A stretch of 64,000 nt of DNA from JAJTFA01 sp051715425 (GTDB lineage Bacteria > Bacteroidota > Bacteroidia > UKL13-3): NCBI GenBank assembly GCA_051715425.1, contig JBPXJS010000044.1, forward strand, positions 62,001-126,000, read 5' to 3'. The position numbers and the translations under genes are program-made. Under the pieces are notes generated by a model. It was given only the letters and a program-made list of their open reading frames with translations, searched no databases and was not told the DNA's origin. Below are positions 1 to 8,644 of the stretch, piece by piece; position 1 is the first letter of the stretch; every line of letters starts with the position of its first letter.

Positions 1-908
1 ACCTGCTATATGTTTTTGTTGCCACGGTGGCCGTAAACCTGATTAATCTGGTGGTGCAGTTTGTTACCCTTAAAAAATTTCTTTCCGGGTATTATTTTTC
101 ACTAACCATAAAGCTTAAAGAGATCTATACGGAGTGGATAACCTATCATTTCTGGTATTGGTTGCAATCAGTGATTGCATTGCTTGGTTTTTTAAGCGAT
201 CGCATCATTATCGGATACCTCGCTGATCTGAAAACGGTAGGGTATTACTCCATTGCAGCATTGATAGGAAGTCAGATACATAACGTGTTGCTGGCTTTCG
301 GTGGTTTTGTTTTTCCAAAACTTGCCTCTTACCATGAAGTAAAAAAGGACATTTCAAATGTGTACAAACGCTCCCGTATGATGATTGCCGGGCTTGGATG
401 GGCGATTATACTTACCCTTCTTTTAGGTGGAGATATCTTGTTTAAATTATGGCTTGGTGATGCTGTATACCTTGAATCAATTGGTTATATCAAACTTTAT
501 CTTGCATTTAGTGCGGTAATCCTGCTTATTATTATTCCGTTCCATTTTATTAATGCAAGTACCAATGTAAAACTCAATTCCCTGTTCGAGTTTTTATTAC
601 GCGGCACCCACGTGGTTGCCATGCTTTTGGCTTATAGCTATGGCGGCATGACTGGATTATTGCTGGCACTAATTTGTACCACTATTATCCATATTCCTTT
701 TCAGTATTATTTATTTAATAAACAAATATTGGGTGGGCAAAACGTGGGCGAAGCATTTTTACCATTATTGCCTGCCCTGGCTATTGTTGGGTTAGCTGTT
801 ACAACTATTTTATGGTTAAAAATGGTATTCCTGTTTGTTTTTATTATGTTGTTCTGGAAAATTTACGTCACAGGTATTCAATTTAACAATGTCGGAAAGG
901 CCCGGTAA
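1..908 (+). CDS. Wzx-like oligosaccharide flippase (5' truncated)
   Basis: This is a polytopic inner-membrane protein of the polysaccharide transporter/MATE-like group, expected to flip undecaprenyl-linked oligosaccharide units across the inner membrane. The frame is open to the left edge of the window, so the true start lies outside; the GTG at 27 is only the first start-like codon. Visible features are several hydrophobic segments and the central stretch SDRIIIGYLADLKTVGYYS, typical of Wzx families, where a loop carries a charged residue between membrane helices. It overlaps the following Wzy-like gene by 20 bp, so the two are probably translationally coupled. A second flippase-like gene lies at 10169. 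Family assignment is by pattern only, and the sugar unit it moves cannot be inferred. Confidence 0.75.
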   Translation, partial: LLYVFVATVAVNLINLVVQFVTLKKFLSGYYFSLTIKLKEIYTEWITYHFWYWLQSVIALLGFLSDRIIIGYLADLKTVGYYSIAALIGSQIHNVLLAFGGFVFPKLASYHEVKKDISNVYKRSRMMIAGLGWAIILTLLLGGDILFKLWLGDAVYLESIGYIKLYLAFSAVILLIIIPFHFINASTNVKLNSLFEFLLRGTHVVAMLLAYSYGGMTGLLLALICTTIIHIPFQYYLFNKQILGGQNVGEAFLPLLPALAIVGLAVTTILWLKMVFLFVFIMLFWKIYVTGIQFNNVGKAR

Positions 909-2148
909 ATTCAGTATAAATAAGTACCAGGTAATAGCTTACCTGTACTTCTTTTTTAACAGTGCAGGGCTGGCTGGCGGGTTATTGTATACCAACCTGC
1001 TTACTCCCTTTTTTTATTTGTGGTTGTTGTTTAAAAAAAAGCAACCCGTTTTGCTTCCTTTTTTGGCCATCCTTATCCCTTTTGATCTGGTGCATCTCTA
1101 TAACGGAGTTGACCTTAAAACTTTCCTTGTATCAAACGGGCTTTTTATAAGTACCTATATTTTTGTTGTTAGCTTCAGCTATTTTATCCGTTACTACGCT
1201 CAACCGGAAGTTATCTTCAGAAAACTGTTGGTTGCCAATTTTATATTTACCATAGTAGCCTGTATTGTTTATTTTACGCCTTACCGTCCGCTTTTATGGT
1301 ATATGAATAAATTTACCCAATCGGTAGAAGGATTTTACAGGCTTTCGCTGTTAACTTTTGAAGCATCATACTACTCCCTTTTGTTTGCGCCCATTGCTAT
1401 TTATTATTTATTAAAAGTAATGTTTAAGCAAAACACCACACCTGCTATTTATATCCTGGTGTTGGTATTGGTTCCCCTGCTGCTGTCATTATCAATGGGT
1501 GTGATAGGTGCCATGGTCATCAGCTTTGCATCGTTGTATGTTCTTTATTTTAAAAAGCTGTTTTACAGAAAAAGTTTTTTTTATGCGCTGTTTATATCGG
1601 TAAGTGTCGTGATAGCCGGCTTTATCATTCTGGCTGTTTTTTTTCCGGAGAATCCGGTTTTTATCAGGTTGTATAATATTTTTTATGGAATAGATACCTC
1701 AACCAAAGGCCGCACATCCGATTCCTTTATGCTGGCCGGAATGGTGGCCAATGAAAAGAGCATCTGGTTTGGTGCCGGATTGGGTCAGGTGAAAGTGCTG
1801 GCTTATATTATTGTGCAGAAATACTTTAATTATTGGGGGGAACTGGAAGTGGTAAGAATTCCGAATGCAGTAGCTGAAACCTATGCCATATTTGGAATTT
1901 TTGGATTGCTTATTCGTTTTGGAACCATCTTTTATCTGTTTTTTAAAACAAAGGTATTGGGCAATTATTACTGCACAGCATTATTTGTTTTTGTATTTGT
2001 GTATCAGTTTACGGGAAGTTATATCACCAATATAGTGGAGTATGTGATCTGGGTACTGGCGTTTTCAGGCGGGTTTCATCAGTTCCGCAGAATAAGGAGA
2101 GGTGAACCTGATTTGCCAAACACACCGGAAGATATCAGTACTTCCTGA
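889..2148 (+). CDS. Wzy/O-antigen polymerase-like membrane protein
   Basis: A 419-residue protein with about ten hydrophobic segments and little else, the usual look of O-antigen/exopolysaccharide polymerases that join flipped repeat units in the periplasm. A loop around residues 270-310 carries KGRTSDSF and then GAGLGQVK, resembling the large periplasmic loop of Wzy/WaaL proteins, where an Arg is often important. The start was set at the ATG at 889 (MSERPGKF), which overlaps the flippase end by 20 bp; an in-frame ATG at 835 would lengthen that overlap to 74 bp. Its 3' end overlaps the convergent GT39-like gene by 14 bp. Polymerase and ligase cannot be separated from sequence alone; the gene at 6663 is the better ligase candidate. 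Confidence 0.65.
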   Translation: MSERPGKFSINKYQVIAYLYFFFNSAGLAGGLLYTNLLTPFFYLWLLFKKKQPVLLPFLAILIPFDLVHLYNGVDLKTFLVSNGLFISTYIFVVSFSYFIRYYAQPEVIFRKLLVANFIFTIVACIVYFTPYRPLLWYMNKFTQSVEGFYRLSLLTFEASYYSLLFAPIAIYYLLKVMFKQNTTPAIYILVLVLVPLLLSLSMGVIGAMVISFASLYVLYFKKLFYRKSFFYALFISVSVVIAGFIILAVFFPENPVFIRLYNIFYGIDTSTKGRTSDSFMLAGMVANEKSIWFGAGLGQVKVLAYIIVQKYFNYWGELEVVRIPNAVAETYAIFGIFGLLIRFGTIFYLFFKTKVLGNYYCTALFVFVFVYQFTGSYITNIVEYVIWVLAFSGGFHQFRRIRRGEPDLPNTPEDISTS

Positions 2149-3610
2149 TGAGGTGTCTGGCCATGGCATCATGCCCGTCAAATGATTCCTGTAAAGTAAA
2201 CCGTTGGGATTGCAGCATGGTATCACAAATATGTTTCATCTGATCAAGGTTTTGAAAATGTGCCGAAACAATCCAAATATCTTTCAGGTTAGTATCAATT
2301 ACCAGCCATTCGTTCCGGTAAACTTTATCTGTAACCAAAAAACGGTGGTCGCTTAATATCTCATGATCGAGGTATTGAGGGGTTAGTCCGTATTGATCGA
2401 AATAGTATTTAAAGAACCAGCTTTTATCTGATAATACATGGTATTTGGTTTGTTTCTGGTTTGATTGTACAAACCGAACCACCCCTTTAAAATCGTCTTT
2501 ATTGGTTGATGTATAAAATCCCCTTTCATAAATCAGCACAATAAGGCTGCAACAGATAAAAAGAGTAATGGCAGCATATTTTAATGAAGATTTGATAATA
2601 TAGTCGAAGCCAAGGGAAATGCACAGCAGGAGGCCAGGTAAAATCACAATCGTATACCGATCAATAAGTGCAGTTGTGCCTTGCACGGTTTTGGTATAAG
2701 CTGCAAGCAGCGGAAAAAGTATCCAAATCAGGAGTATCAGAACAGCATTGTTTTTGGCCGGATCTTTAGAAGTATAAGGGCTTGTAACAAGCAAAGCACC
2801 GGCCATAAAAATTGCAAACGCAAACAAGGCGCAAAAGGTGGTTACTCCCGAATATCCAAAGTATCCATAAAAAAAGTTGATAAAAAAATAACTACCCGGG
2901 CTCGGCAATTTTAAGTTCATGTCAAGTGTGGTAAACACATCTTTTAAAAATGGATAATAAGCAAACCCAATGAATGCTGATACCAAAAGATACCTGAAAT
3001 GAAACCTTATCTGCAACCAGATTTGTTGTCTGAAAATAGCAATATAGGTAATTACCTGAGCCGCAAAAACGAGTATGGCAAAATGGTGCATCACCATTAA
3101 AGTAAAAGTAGTAAGGCCATATAAAATCAAATTTAAAATGGTATTTGAGGTGGTGAGTCGGATAAAAAACAGGTAGGATAATGCAGCAAGCAGAAAAAGG
3201 AAGGGGTAATAACCGATATCCAGCGAATAATAGATATGATAATAGTTCACGGCTGTAACACTTGCCGCTATTAATCCAACACGTGCATGTGCCAGTGCTT
3301 TTCCAATCAGATAAACCACAGGTATGGATGCCATACCCGTTAAGGCTACCAACAACCTGGCACTGGCATCATTGTATCCGAAAAGGGTCATCCAAACATT
3401 CAGTACCAGATAAATTGCGCGTGGGGCAGGGTCTCGGGCTTCACGGCACAAATTCAGAATATCATTAAAAGAGTGAGCAGGGTTGGCAATATTCATCCTT
3501 AACAACTCATCCCACCACATGCTGTGTGTGGTTAAAGCTGCCAGGCGCAGTAATGCTGCGGCTCCAGTAATGATCAGTAAAAAAAGCAGGGATTTGTTGG
3601 TTTCCTTCAT
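2135..3610 (-). CDS. GT39/ArnT-like membrane glycosyltransferase
   Basis: A 491-residue polytopic membrane protein resembling the dolichyl-phosphate-mannose protein mannosyltransferase/ArnT group (GT39/GT83, PMT_2). These enzymes use a polyprenyl-phosphate sugar and transfer the sugar outside the inner membrane to protein, lipid A or glycan. After the first membrane helix comes HSMWWDELLR, matching the conserved acidic first-loop motif in which the Asp is catalytic in this family. Hydrophobic segments fill residues 85-360 and a soluble C-terminal part follows (about 365-491). It is the only reversed gene in the locus, convergent and overlapping by 14 bp with the Wzy-like gene and divergent from the GT4 gene at 3733. 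The acceptor is unknown. Confidence 0.7.
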   Translation of the reverse strand: MKETNKSLLFLLIITGAAALLRLAALTTHSMWWDELLRMNIANPAHSFNDILNLCREARDPAPRAIYLVLNVWMTLFGYNDASARLLVALTGMASIPVVYLIGKALAHARVGLIAASVTAVNYYHIYYSLDIGYYPFLFLLAALSYLFFIRLTTSNTILNLILYGLTTFTLMVMHHFAILVFAAQVITYIAIFRQQIWLQIRFHFRYLLVSAFIGFAYYPFLKDVFTTLDMNLKLPSPGSYFFINFFYGYFGYSGVTTFCALFAFAIFMAGALLVTSPYTSKDPAKNNAVLILLIWILFPLLAAYTKTVQGTTALIDRYTIVILPGLLLCISLGFDYIIKSSLKYAAITLFICCSLIVLIYERGFYTSTNKDDFKGVVRFVQSNQKQTKYHVLSDKSWFFKYYFDQYGLTPQYLDHEILSDHRFLVTDKVYRNEWLVIDTNLKDIWIVSAHFQNLDQMKHICDTMLQSQRFTLQESFDGHDAMARHLIRKY

Positions 3611-3732
3611 AAGATAGGGCAGGTTATATCAAGCCTGTGCACAATTATACTTATTCCTTTTTAAGTTTTTTTGCCAATGCATCACATAGTTGAGATATTT
3701 ATAAAAGTATTATTTTCCCGCTTTTAATATTC

Positions 3733-4812
3733 ATGCAGGTATTATTTATAGCACGGCCAAATTTACACACGGTGAGGGGAGGAGATACCGTACAAATTCT
3801 GGAAACAGCGGCTGCCTTAAAAAAACTTGGTGTGCAGGTTGATTTTCATTTATCGGGAGAGCCTGCAACATATGATAAATACGACCTCATTCATTTTTTT
3901 AATATCATTGATCCGGAAGATATTCTTGGACATGTACAAAGAACCCATAAACCTTTTATGGTATCTACCATATATGTTGATTATGCAGAATACGACAGGC
4001 TACACCGGAAAGATGCTCTTGGTTTTTTAAGCCGTTTTTTGCCCTATCATAGTATTGAATACATTAAAACACTGGCCAAATTTGTTTTAAAGGGAGAGAA
4101 AGTAAGCACCTGGAAGTATTTTTATATGGGAAACCGCAGGTCAATCAAGCATATTCTGAGGAGGGCTTCCTGCATATTGCCCAACTCGGTAAGTGAATAT
4201 AAACGGGTGGTGGCTGATTTTGGAGTTACCCCTAAATTATACAAGGTTGTTACCAATGCCATCAATTCCGGATTATTTATGGAGGTGCCTGGTACAGCCA
4301 GAAATATCGTGCTTTGTGTTGGAAGAATAGAGGGACGGAAAAACCAACTGAACCTGATCAGGGCTTGCCGGAAACTGGATATCCCTCTTGTTATTATAGG
4401 AAACCCGTCACCCAATCAAAAAACGTATTACCAACAATGTTTGGCAGAGGGTAAGGAGGGGGTAACCTTTATTGGGGAGATAAAACAGGAGGAGTTGCTT
4501 ACTTACTACAACAAAGCAAAGGTACACGTATTGCCCAGTTGGTTTGAAACAACAGGTTTGTCATCTCTGGAGGCTGCGGCCATGGGATGTCAAATAGTTG
4601 TTGCAGATAAGGGCGATGTACGCGCATATTTCGGTGATTTCGCTTATTATTGCGATCCTGCTGAGGTAAATTCCATTGCAGGAGCCATTCAATCAGCCTT
4701 TCAGCAACAACCGGACGAAAGATTGAAACAAAAGGTTAGGAATGAATATAATTGGGAACTTGCCGCGCAACAAACGCTTGCGGCTTATAAAGAAGTATTA
4801 AAGAATGATTGA
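3733..4812 (+). CDS. GT4-family glycosyltransferase
   Basis: A 359-residue GT-B fold glycosyltransferase, cytoplasmic or peripheral at the membrane, adding a sugar from a nucleotide donor to the growing lipid-linked glycan. The N-terminal MQVLFIARPN and GGDTVQ lead into the acceptor domain. The C-terminal Glycos_transf_1 domain begins near residue 190 with VLCVGRIEGRKNQ and carries the donor-site signature VLPSWFETTGLSSLEAAAMG near residue 275, with the E-x7-E spacing of GT4 retaining enzymes. It follows a 122-bp divergent intergenic region, so it probably heads the plus-strand operon that runs to about 11392. The ATG at 3733 has no evident Shine-Dalgarno sequence. Its end overlaps the 2OG oxygenase gene by 8 bp. 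Confidence 0.85.
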   Translation: MQVLFIARPNLHTVRGGDTVQILETAAALKKLGVQVDFHLSGEPATYDKYDLIHFFNIIDPEDILGHVQRTHKPFMVSTIYVDYAEYDRLHRKDALGFLSRFLPYHSIEYIKTLAKFVLKGEKVSTWKYFYMGNRRSIKHILRRASCILPNSVSEYKRVVADFGVTPKLYKVVTNAINSGLFMEVPGTARNIVLCVGRIEGRKNQLNLIRACRKLDIPLVIIGNPSPNQKTYYQQCLAEGKEGVTFIGEIKQEELLTYYNKAKVHVLPSWFETTGLSSLEAAAMGCQIVVADKGDVRAYFGDFAYYCDPAEVNSIAGAIQSAFQQQPDERLKQKVRNEYNWELAAQQTLAAYKEVLKND

Positions 4813-5575
4813 TTTTGACCGTTTAGAAAACAATAAAGAAGAGCTAAGGATGCAGTTTTTGCTTGCTAAGCCTTTCCCGCACCTGGTTATAGATCAATTC
4901 TGTTTTCCGGATAAGGCGGAATTGTTGTTACAGCAAATACCCGACCTTCAAACAAAAAGCAGGGATTATGTTTTTGCTGCCAACAAATTTGAAAAATCAA
5001 CATTCAGCAGTATTTCACCCTTGCTTAAAGAACTGCATGATGATCTTTTATCAGACAGGTACCAGCAGTTTCTGCAGTTTATTACCAATGAGGATGTTTT
5101 TGTAGATCCCAAATTTCATGGTGGCGGAATACATCAGGGCAAGAAGAACAGTTTTTTGGATATGCATATTGATTTTAACTACCACCCTTTAAATAAACAA
5201 TGGTACAGAAATCTGAATATGCTTTTTTATCTAAACAAAGATTGGAAACCTGAGTATGGAGGTCACCTTAAGCTGGAAGATTTACGAAGCGGAGAGAAAA
5301 AAGCCATTGAGGTTCCTTTCAACAGAATGGTTATTCAGCAAACCAGAAAATATACCCTGCACGGTTATGATATGACACATTTCCCTGATGGGATGCACAG
5401 AACCTCTATTGCTTCTTATGGATATACCATACATAAGCACCATATAGAAAAACCCAGAACAACAGATTGGCATGTGGGAGATGATGAACCTGTAAAGAAG
5501 TTTTTAGCGTGGATTTATGATCCTGCTGTAAAAATAAAGAACAAACTATTTGGCAGCGCAACGGCAAAACATTAA
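4805..5575 (+). CDS. 2OG-Fe(II) oxygenase (prolyl-hydroxylase-like)
   Basis: A 256-residue protein of the 2-oxoglutarate/Fe(II) dioxygenase superfamily (2OG-FeII_Oxy_3-like). The iron facial triad is visible: H121 and D123 in DMHIDF, and a distal His in LHGY at H186, followed by R199 in MHRTS as the likely 2-oxoglutarate-binding Arg. YGGHLKLED near residue 151 is the usual strand between them. It is sandwiched between two glycosyltransferase genes, with an 8-bp overlap upstream and a 1-bp overlap downstream, so it should be co-expressed with glycan assembly. Similar proteins occur inside polysaccharide loci, but the substrate is not known; hydroxylation of a sugar, lipid or protein side chain are all possible. 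Confidence 0.8.
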   Translation: MIDFDRLENNKEELRMQFLLAKPFPHLVIDQFCFPDKAELLLQQIPDLQTKSRDYVFAANKFEKSTFSSISPLLKELHDDLLSDRYQQFLQFITNEDVFVDPKFHGGGIHQGKKNSFLDMHIDFNYHPLNKQWYRNLNMLFYLNKDWKPEYGGHLKLEDLRSGEKKAIEVPFNRMVIQQTRKYTLHGYDMTHFPDGMHRTSIASYGYTIHKHHIEKPRTTDWHVGDDEPVKKFLAWIYDPAVKIKNKLFGSATAKH

Positions 5576-6666
5576 TGAAAGTAGCCATACTCGGAACCCG
5601 GGGAATTCCTAACCATTACGGAGGATTTGAGCAACTGGCCGAATACCTTTCTGCCGGGCTTACCCAAAAGGGCCATCAGGTTTCCGTGTACTGTTCCTCT
5701 TTACACCCCTACCAAAAAAATACATGGAACCAGGTAAACCTTATTCATTGCAATGACCCTGAAAATAAACTGGGCACTTTTGGGCAGTTTATTTATGATT
5801 TTAATTGTATTCGCGATTCCAGAAAGCGGGATTTTGATATTATTCTTCAGCTAGGTTATACCAGCAACTCTATTTGGCATTTTTTGTTACCTGAAAAGCC
5901 GGTTATTATTACCAATATGGATGGGCTGGAGTGGAAACGCAGCAAGTATAGCGCTAAGGTGCAGCGGTTTCTTAAATATGCAGAAAAGCTGGCGGTGAAA
6001 TCGAGCGATGTATTGGTGGCAGATTCTATTGGAATACAGGAATACCTTAAAACCGGATACAACAAACAGGCGCATTTTATTGCTTACGGGGCTGATGTAT
6101 TTACCGGTGCCGTTACTGATCAGTTAAAAACCTATGGATTACCTCCCTTTGGCTATTATCTGGCCATTGCCAGGTTTGAACCGGAAAACAATATAGAAAG
6201 TATTATCAGGGGTTATTTACAATCCGGTGCAAAAGAACCTTTATTATTAATCGGATCTTATCAAAATAAATACGGCACATACCTTAAACAGAAGTACAAC
6301 AATGAATCCATCAGGTTTTTGGGTGCCATTTATGATATACATGAACTGAATAACCTGAGGTATTACTGCAGGTTGTATTTTCACGGGCATACCGTTGGTG
6401 GTACCAATCCATCATTGCTGGAAGCCATGGCATCACAGGCATTGATTTGTGCCAATCAGAATGTATTTAATGCAGCCATTTTAGGTGCAGATGCATTTTA
6501 TTTTACAGAAGATACAGATATTACAAAGCTTATCCAATCTGGCAATCCGGAGAAGAATGGGGCTGCATTCAGGCTAAACAATCTGGAGAAAATTAAAAGC
6601 AGTTATACCTGGCCTGTTATTATTGATGCATATGAACAGTTGATGATAAACAGCCAGAAAAAGTGA
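5575..6666 (+). CDS. DUF1972/GT4 glycosyltransferase (rhamnosyltransferase-like)
   Basis: A 363-residue GT-B glycosyltransferase. The N-terminus MKVAILGTRGIPNHYGGFEQ is the hallmark of the DUF1972 group, often annotated as WbnH/WcaC-type or rhamnosyltransferases. The C-terminal half has AIARFEPENN near residue 195 and GGTNPSLLEAMASQ near residue 277, which match the donor-site region of GT4 enzymes. It starts on the last base of the oxygenase stop codon and its own stop overlaps the next gene's GTG start by 4 bp (GTGA), indicating tight coupling. It likely adds one residue of the repeat unit in the cytoplasm. Which sugar it transfers cannot be determined here. Confidence 0.85.
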   Translation: MKVAILGTRGIPNHYGGFEQLAEYLSAGLTQKGHQVSVYCSSLHPYQKNTWNQVNLIHCNDPENKLGTFGQFIYDFNCIRDSRKRDFDIILQLGYTSNSIWHFLLPEKPVIITNMDGLEWKRSKYSAKVQRFLKYAEKLAVKSSDVLVADSIGIQEYLKTGYNKQAHFIAYGADVFTGAVTDQLKTYGLPPFGYYLAIARFEPENNIESIIRGYLQSGAKEPLLLIGSYQNKYGTYLKQKYNNESIRFLGAIYDIHELNNLRYYCRLYFHGHTVGGTNPSLLEAMASQALICANQNVFNAAILGADAFYFTEDTDITKLIQSGNPEKNGAAFRLNNLEKIKSSYTWPVIIDAYEQLMINSQKK

Positions 6667-7913
6667 AATCGGTTCAGCAATATATCGAAACCACTTTAAT
6701 GCCTTTTTTGATTTCGGCAATTGCATTTACGCTTCCATGGCCTTTGTTGTTTAATAATATTGCCATAATGGTTGCCGGTGCTGCATGGCTTGTATCAGGT
6801 AATTTGCAGATAAAGGTAAAGAAGTATTTGAGCTCTCCTTTTTGTTTGCTTTTACTGGCTTTTTTTGTTCTTGATATCATCAGCTGGGGGTTCATCAGCA
6901 TAAACAAAAATGAGGCTTATAACTTTATCATAAGGCGTCTGGCATTTGTTGTTTTGCCACTCATCATTACCACCACAAATATGGATGCAAAGGGGATGTG
7001 GAAGGTTGCCAGGGTGGCTTTTTGTTCAGGTATTGCCCTTGCCCTTGGTTATAGTTTGGTTTTTGCGGTAGCAGATGTTTTTCAAACAGGTAATACTGCT
7101 GGTTTGTTCTACCACCAGCTTGCGCATCATGTGCAGATTCACGCGGTTTATCTTGCTGCTTACACCCTGCTTGCATTGGTGTTGGTTTATAAAGAGGGCA
7201 AAGATTGGCTGGGTAATTTCAGAGGGTATCTCCTGTTGTTTCATATCCTCATGCTGGTATTGCTTTCATCCAAACTTATGATAGGCGTACTTGGGTTGTT
7301 TATGCTGATCTGGTTTTTTACTGAAAGAAAAGAATGGTTCAAAGGGAATAAATTTTGGGTGGGTATTGCTGTTGTTTGTTTGTTTGGGGTATTTGTATTA
7401 TCCGTTCCCAAAGTGAGGGAGCGTTTTATTACGGAAACAACCACAGATTTCAAGGTATTGAGTCTTGAACGATATCGCTACGATACCCATTTTACCGGTA
7501 CCTCCATACGGTTACTGATCTGGAAACTATGTGCAGAAATTGCCGGAGAGCACCGCTCATGGATATGGGGTGTGGGAACCGGTGATAAGCAGGATTTATT
7601 GGATCAGAAGTATAGGGCATACGACATTTATACCGGTAATCCGGAGCTGAAAGATACCGGTTATTTAGGCTATGGCCCACATAATCAGTTTGTGGAGAGC
7701 TTGTATGTGCAGGGTGCCATTGGCCTCATATTACTTTTGGTAACGCTGGTATTCCTGTTTCGCCACGCTTTTATTGGGGGAAATACCATTTTTATGGCAT
7801 TTATGCTATTAACATGCCTGTTTTTTCTAACGGAATCGGTGCTAACAACCAATAAGGGTATTGTGTTTTTTGTATTGTTTGCAACCTTATTTATGAAATT
7901 TCAGGATGATTGA
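6663..7913 (+). CDS. O-antigen ligase-like (WaaL) membrane protein
   Basis: A 416-residue protein with 10-12 hydrophobic segments. A long soluble loop at about residues 245-345 contains TGTSIRLLIWK, GVGTGDKQ and YGPHNQFVESLYVQGAIGL; the HNQF...GxxGL pattern is the Wzy_C/WaaL signature near the last periplasmic loop, where the His is functionally important in O-antigen ligases. The expected role is transfer of assembled glycan from undecaprenyl diphosphate to its final acceptor. The start is GTG at 6663, overlapping the upstream stop as GTGA. The following sugar transferase gene is 29 bp away if its ATG is used, or overlaps by 4 bp if its TTG is used. Confidence 0.75.
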   Translation: MKSVQQYIETTLMPFLISAIAFTLPWPLLFNNIAIMVAGAAWLVSGNLQIKVKKYLSSPFCLLLLAFFVLDIISWGFISINKNEAYNFIIRRLAFVVLPLIITTTNMDAKGMWKVARVAFCSGIALALGYSLVFAVADVFQTGNTAGLFYHQLAHHVQIHAVYLAAYTLLALVLVYKEGKDWLGNFRGYLLLFHILMLVLLSSKLMIGVLGLFMLIWFFTERKEWFKGNKFWVGIAVVCLFGVFVLSVPKVRERFITETTTDFKVLSLERYRYDTHFTGTSIRLLIWKLCAEIAGEHRSWIWGVGTGDKQDLLDQKYRAYDIYTGNPELKDTGYLGYGPHNQFVESLYVQGAIGLILLLVTLVFLFRHAFIGGNTIFMAFMLLTCLFFLTESVLTTNKGIVFFVLFATLFMKFQDD

Positions 7914-7942
7914 TACTTTTGTCAGAACAAACAGTATTCTTT

Positions 7943-8644
7943 ATGCCCTCCTCCAGCGAAGAAAGTAGTCGCAAAGTTATTCCAATCTACGCCTCAGATG
8001 ATTATCTGACAGTAGAGATACCAGAGGTGGTGCCTGCTATAACCAATAGTTTATCAGCCGGGGTTAAACGTTTTTTTGATCTGGCTGTTGCCATCCCGGT
8101 TGTGTTGCTTCTGCTTTCCTGGCTTATTCCTGTTTTGGCGGTAATTATTAAAATAAGTTCCAGGGGACCGGTTTTTTTTAAGCAAAAAAGAAGCGGATTA
8201 AACAATATTCCTTTTACCTGTTACAAACTCAGAAGCATGTATCTGAACTCAGAAGCGGATATGAAACAGGCTACCATTGATGATTCCCGGATTACTACCA
8301 TTGGTGCCATACTTCGAAAGTTCAGTCTGGATGAATTGCCACAGTTTTTTAATGTACTAACAGGTGATATGTCGGTTATAGGTCCGCGTCCACATATGTT
8401 GCAGCATACCCTTCAGTATTCCAAGTTCGATAGCCGCTACCACCACAGGCAATCCGTTAAGCCCGGCATTACCGGACTTTCTCAGATAATGGGCTATAGG
8501 GGTGAAATTAAAAACAACCATGCATTGCGCAACAGGGTAAGGCTTGATTTATTTTATATCCGCAAATGGAGTTTGGGGCTCGATTGTTTGATTGTTTTAA
8601 AAACCACTAAACTGCTCTTGTTTGGAGATAAAAAAGCATATTAG
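7943..8644 (+). CDS. Initiating sugar transferase (WbaP/ExoY-like)
   Basis: A 233-residue bacterial sugar transferase that loads the first sugar-phosphate onto undecaprenyl phosphate. The core is recognisable: KRFFDL before a hydrophobic hairpin helix, RGPVFFKQKRSG, YKLRSM, LRKFSLDELPQFFNVL with the catalytic Asp-Glu pair, GDMSVIGPRP, and VKPGITGLSQ. This is the small, monotopic membrane form without an extra N-terminal five-helix domain. I chose the ATG at 7943; an in-frame TTG at 7910 would add 11 residues and overlap the ligase gene by 4 bp. Its presence shows that the locus makes an undecaprenyl-linked polymer by the Wzx/Wzy route. Confidence 0.9.
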   Translation: MPSSSEESSRKVIPIYASDDYLTVEIPEVVPAITNSLSAGVKRFFDLAVAIPVVLLLLSWLIPVLAVIIKISSRGPVFFKQKRSGLNNIPFTCYKLRSMYLNSEADMKQATIDDSRITTIGAILRKFSLDELPQFFNVLTGDMSVIGPRPHMLQHTLQYSKFDSRYHHRQSVKPGITGLSQIMGYRGEIKNNHALRNRVRLDLFYIRKWSLGLDCLIVLKTTKLLLFGDKKAY

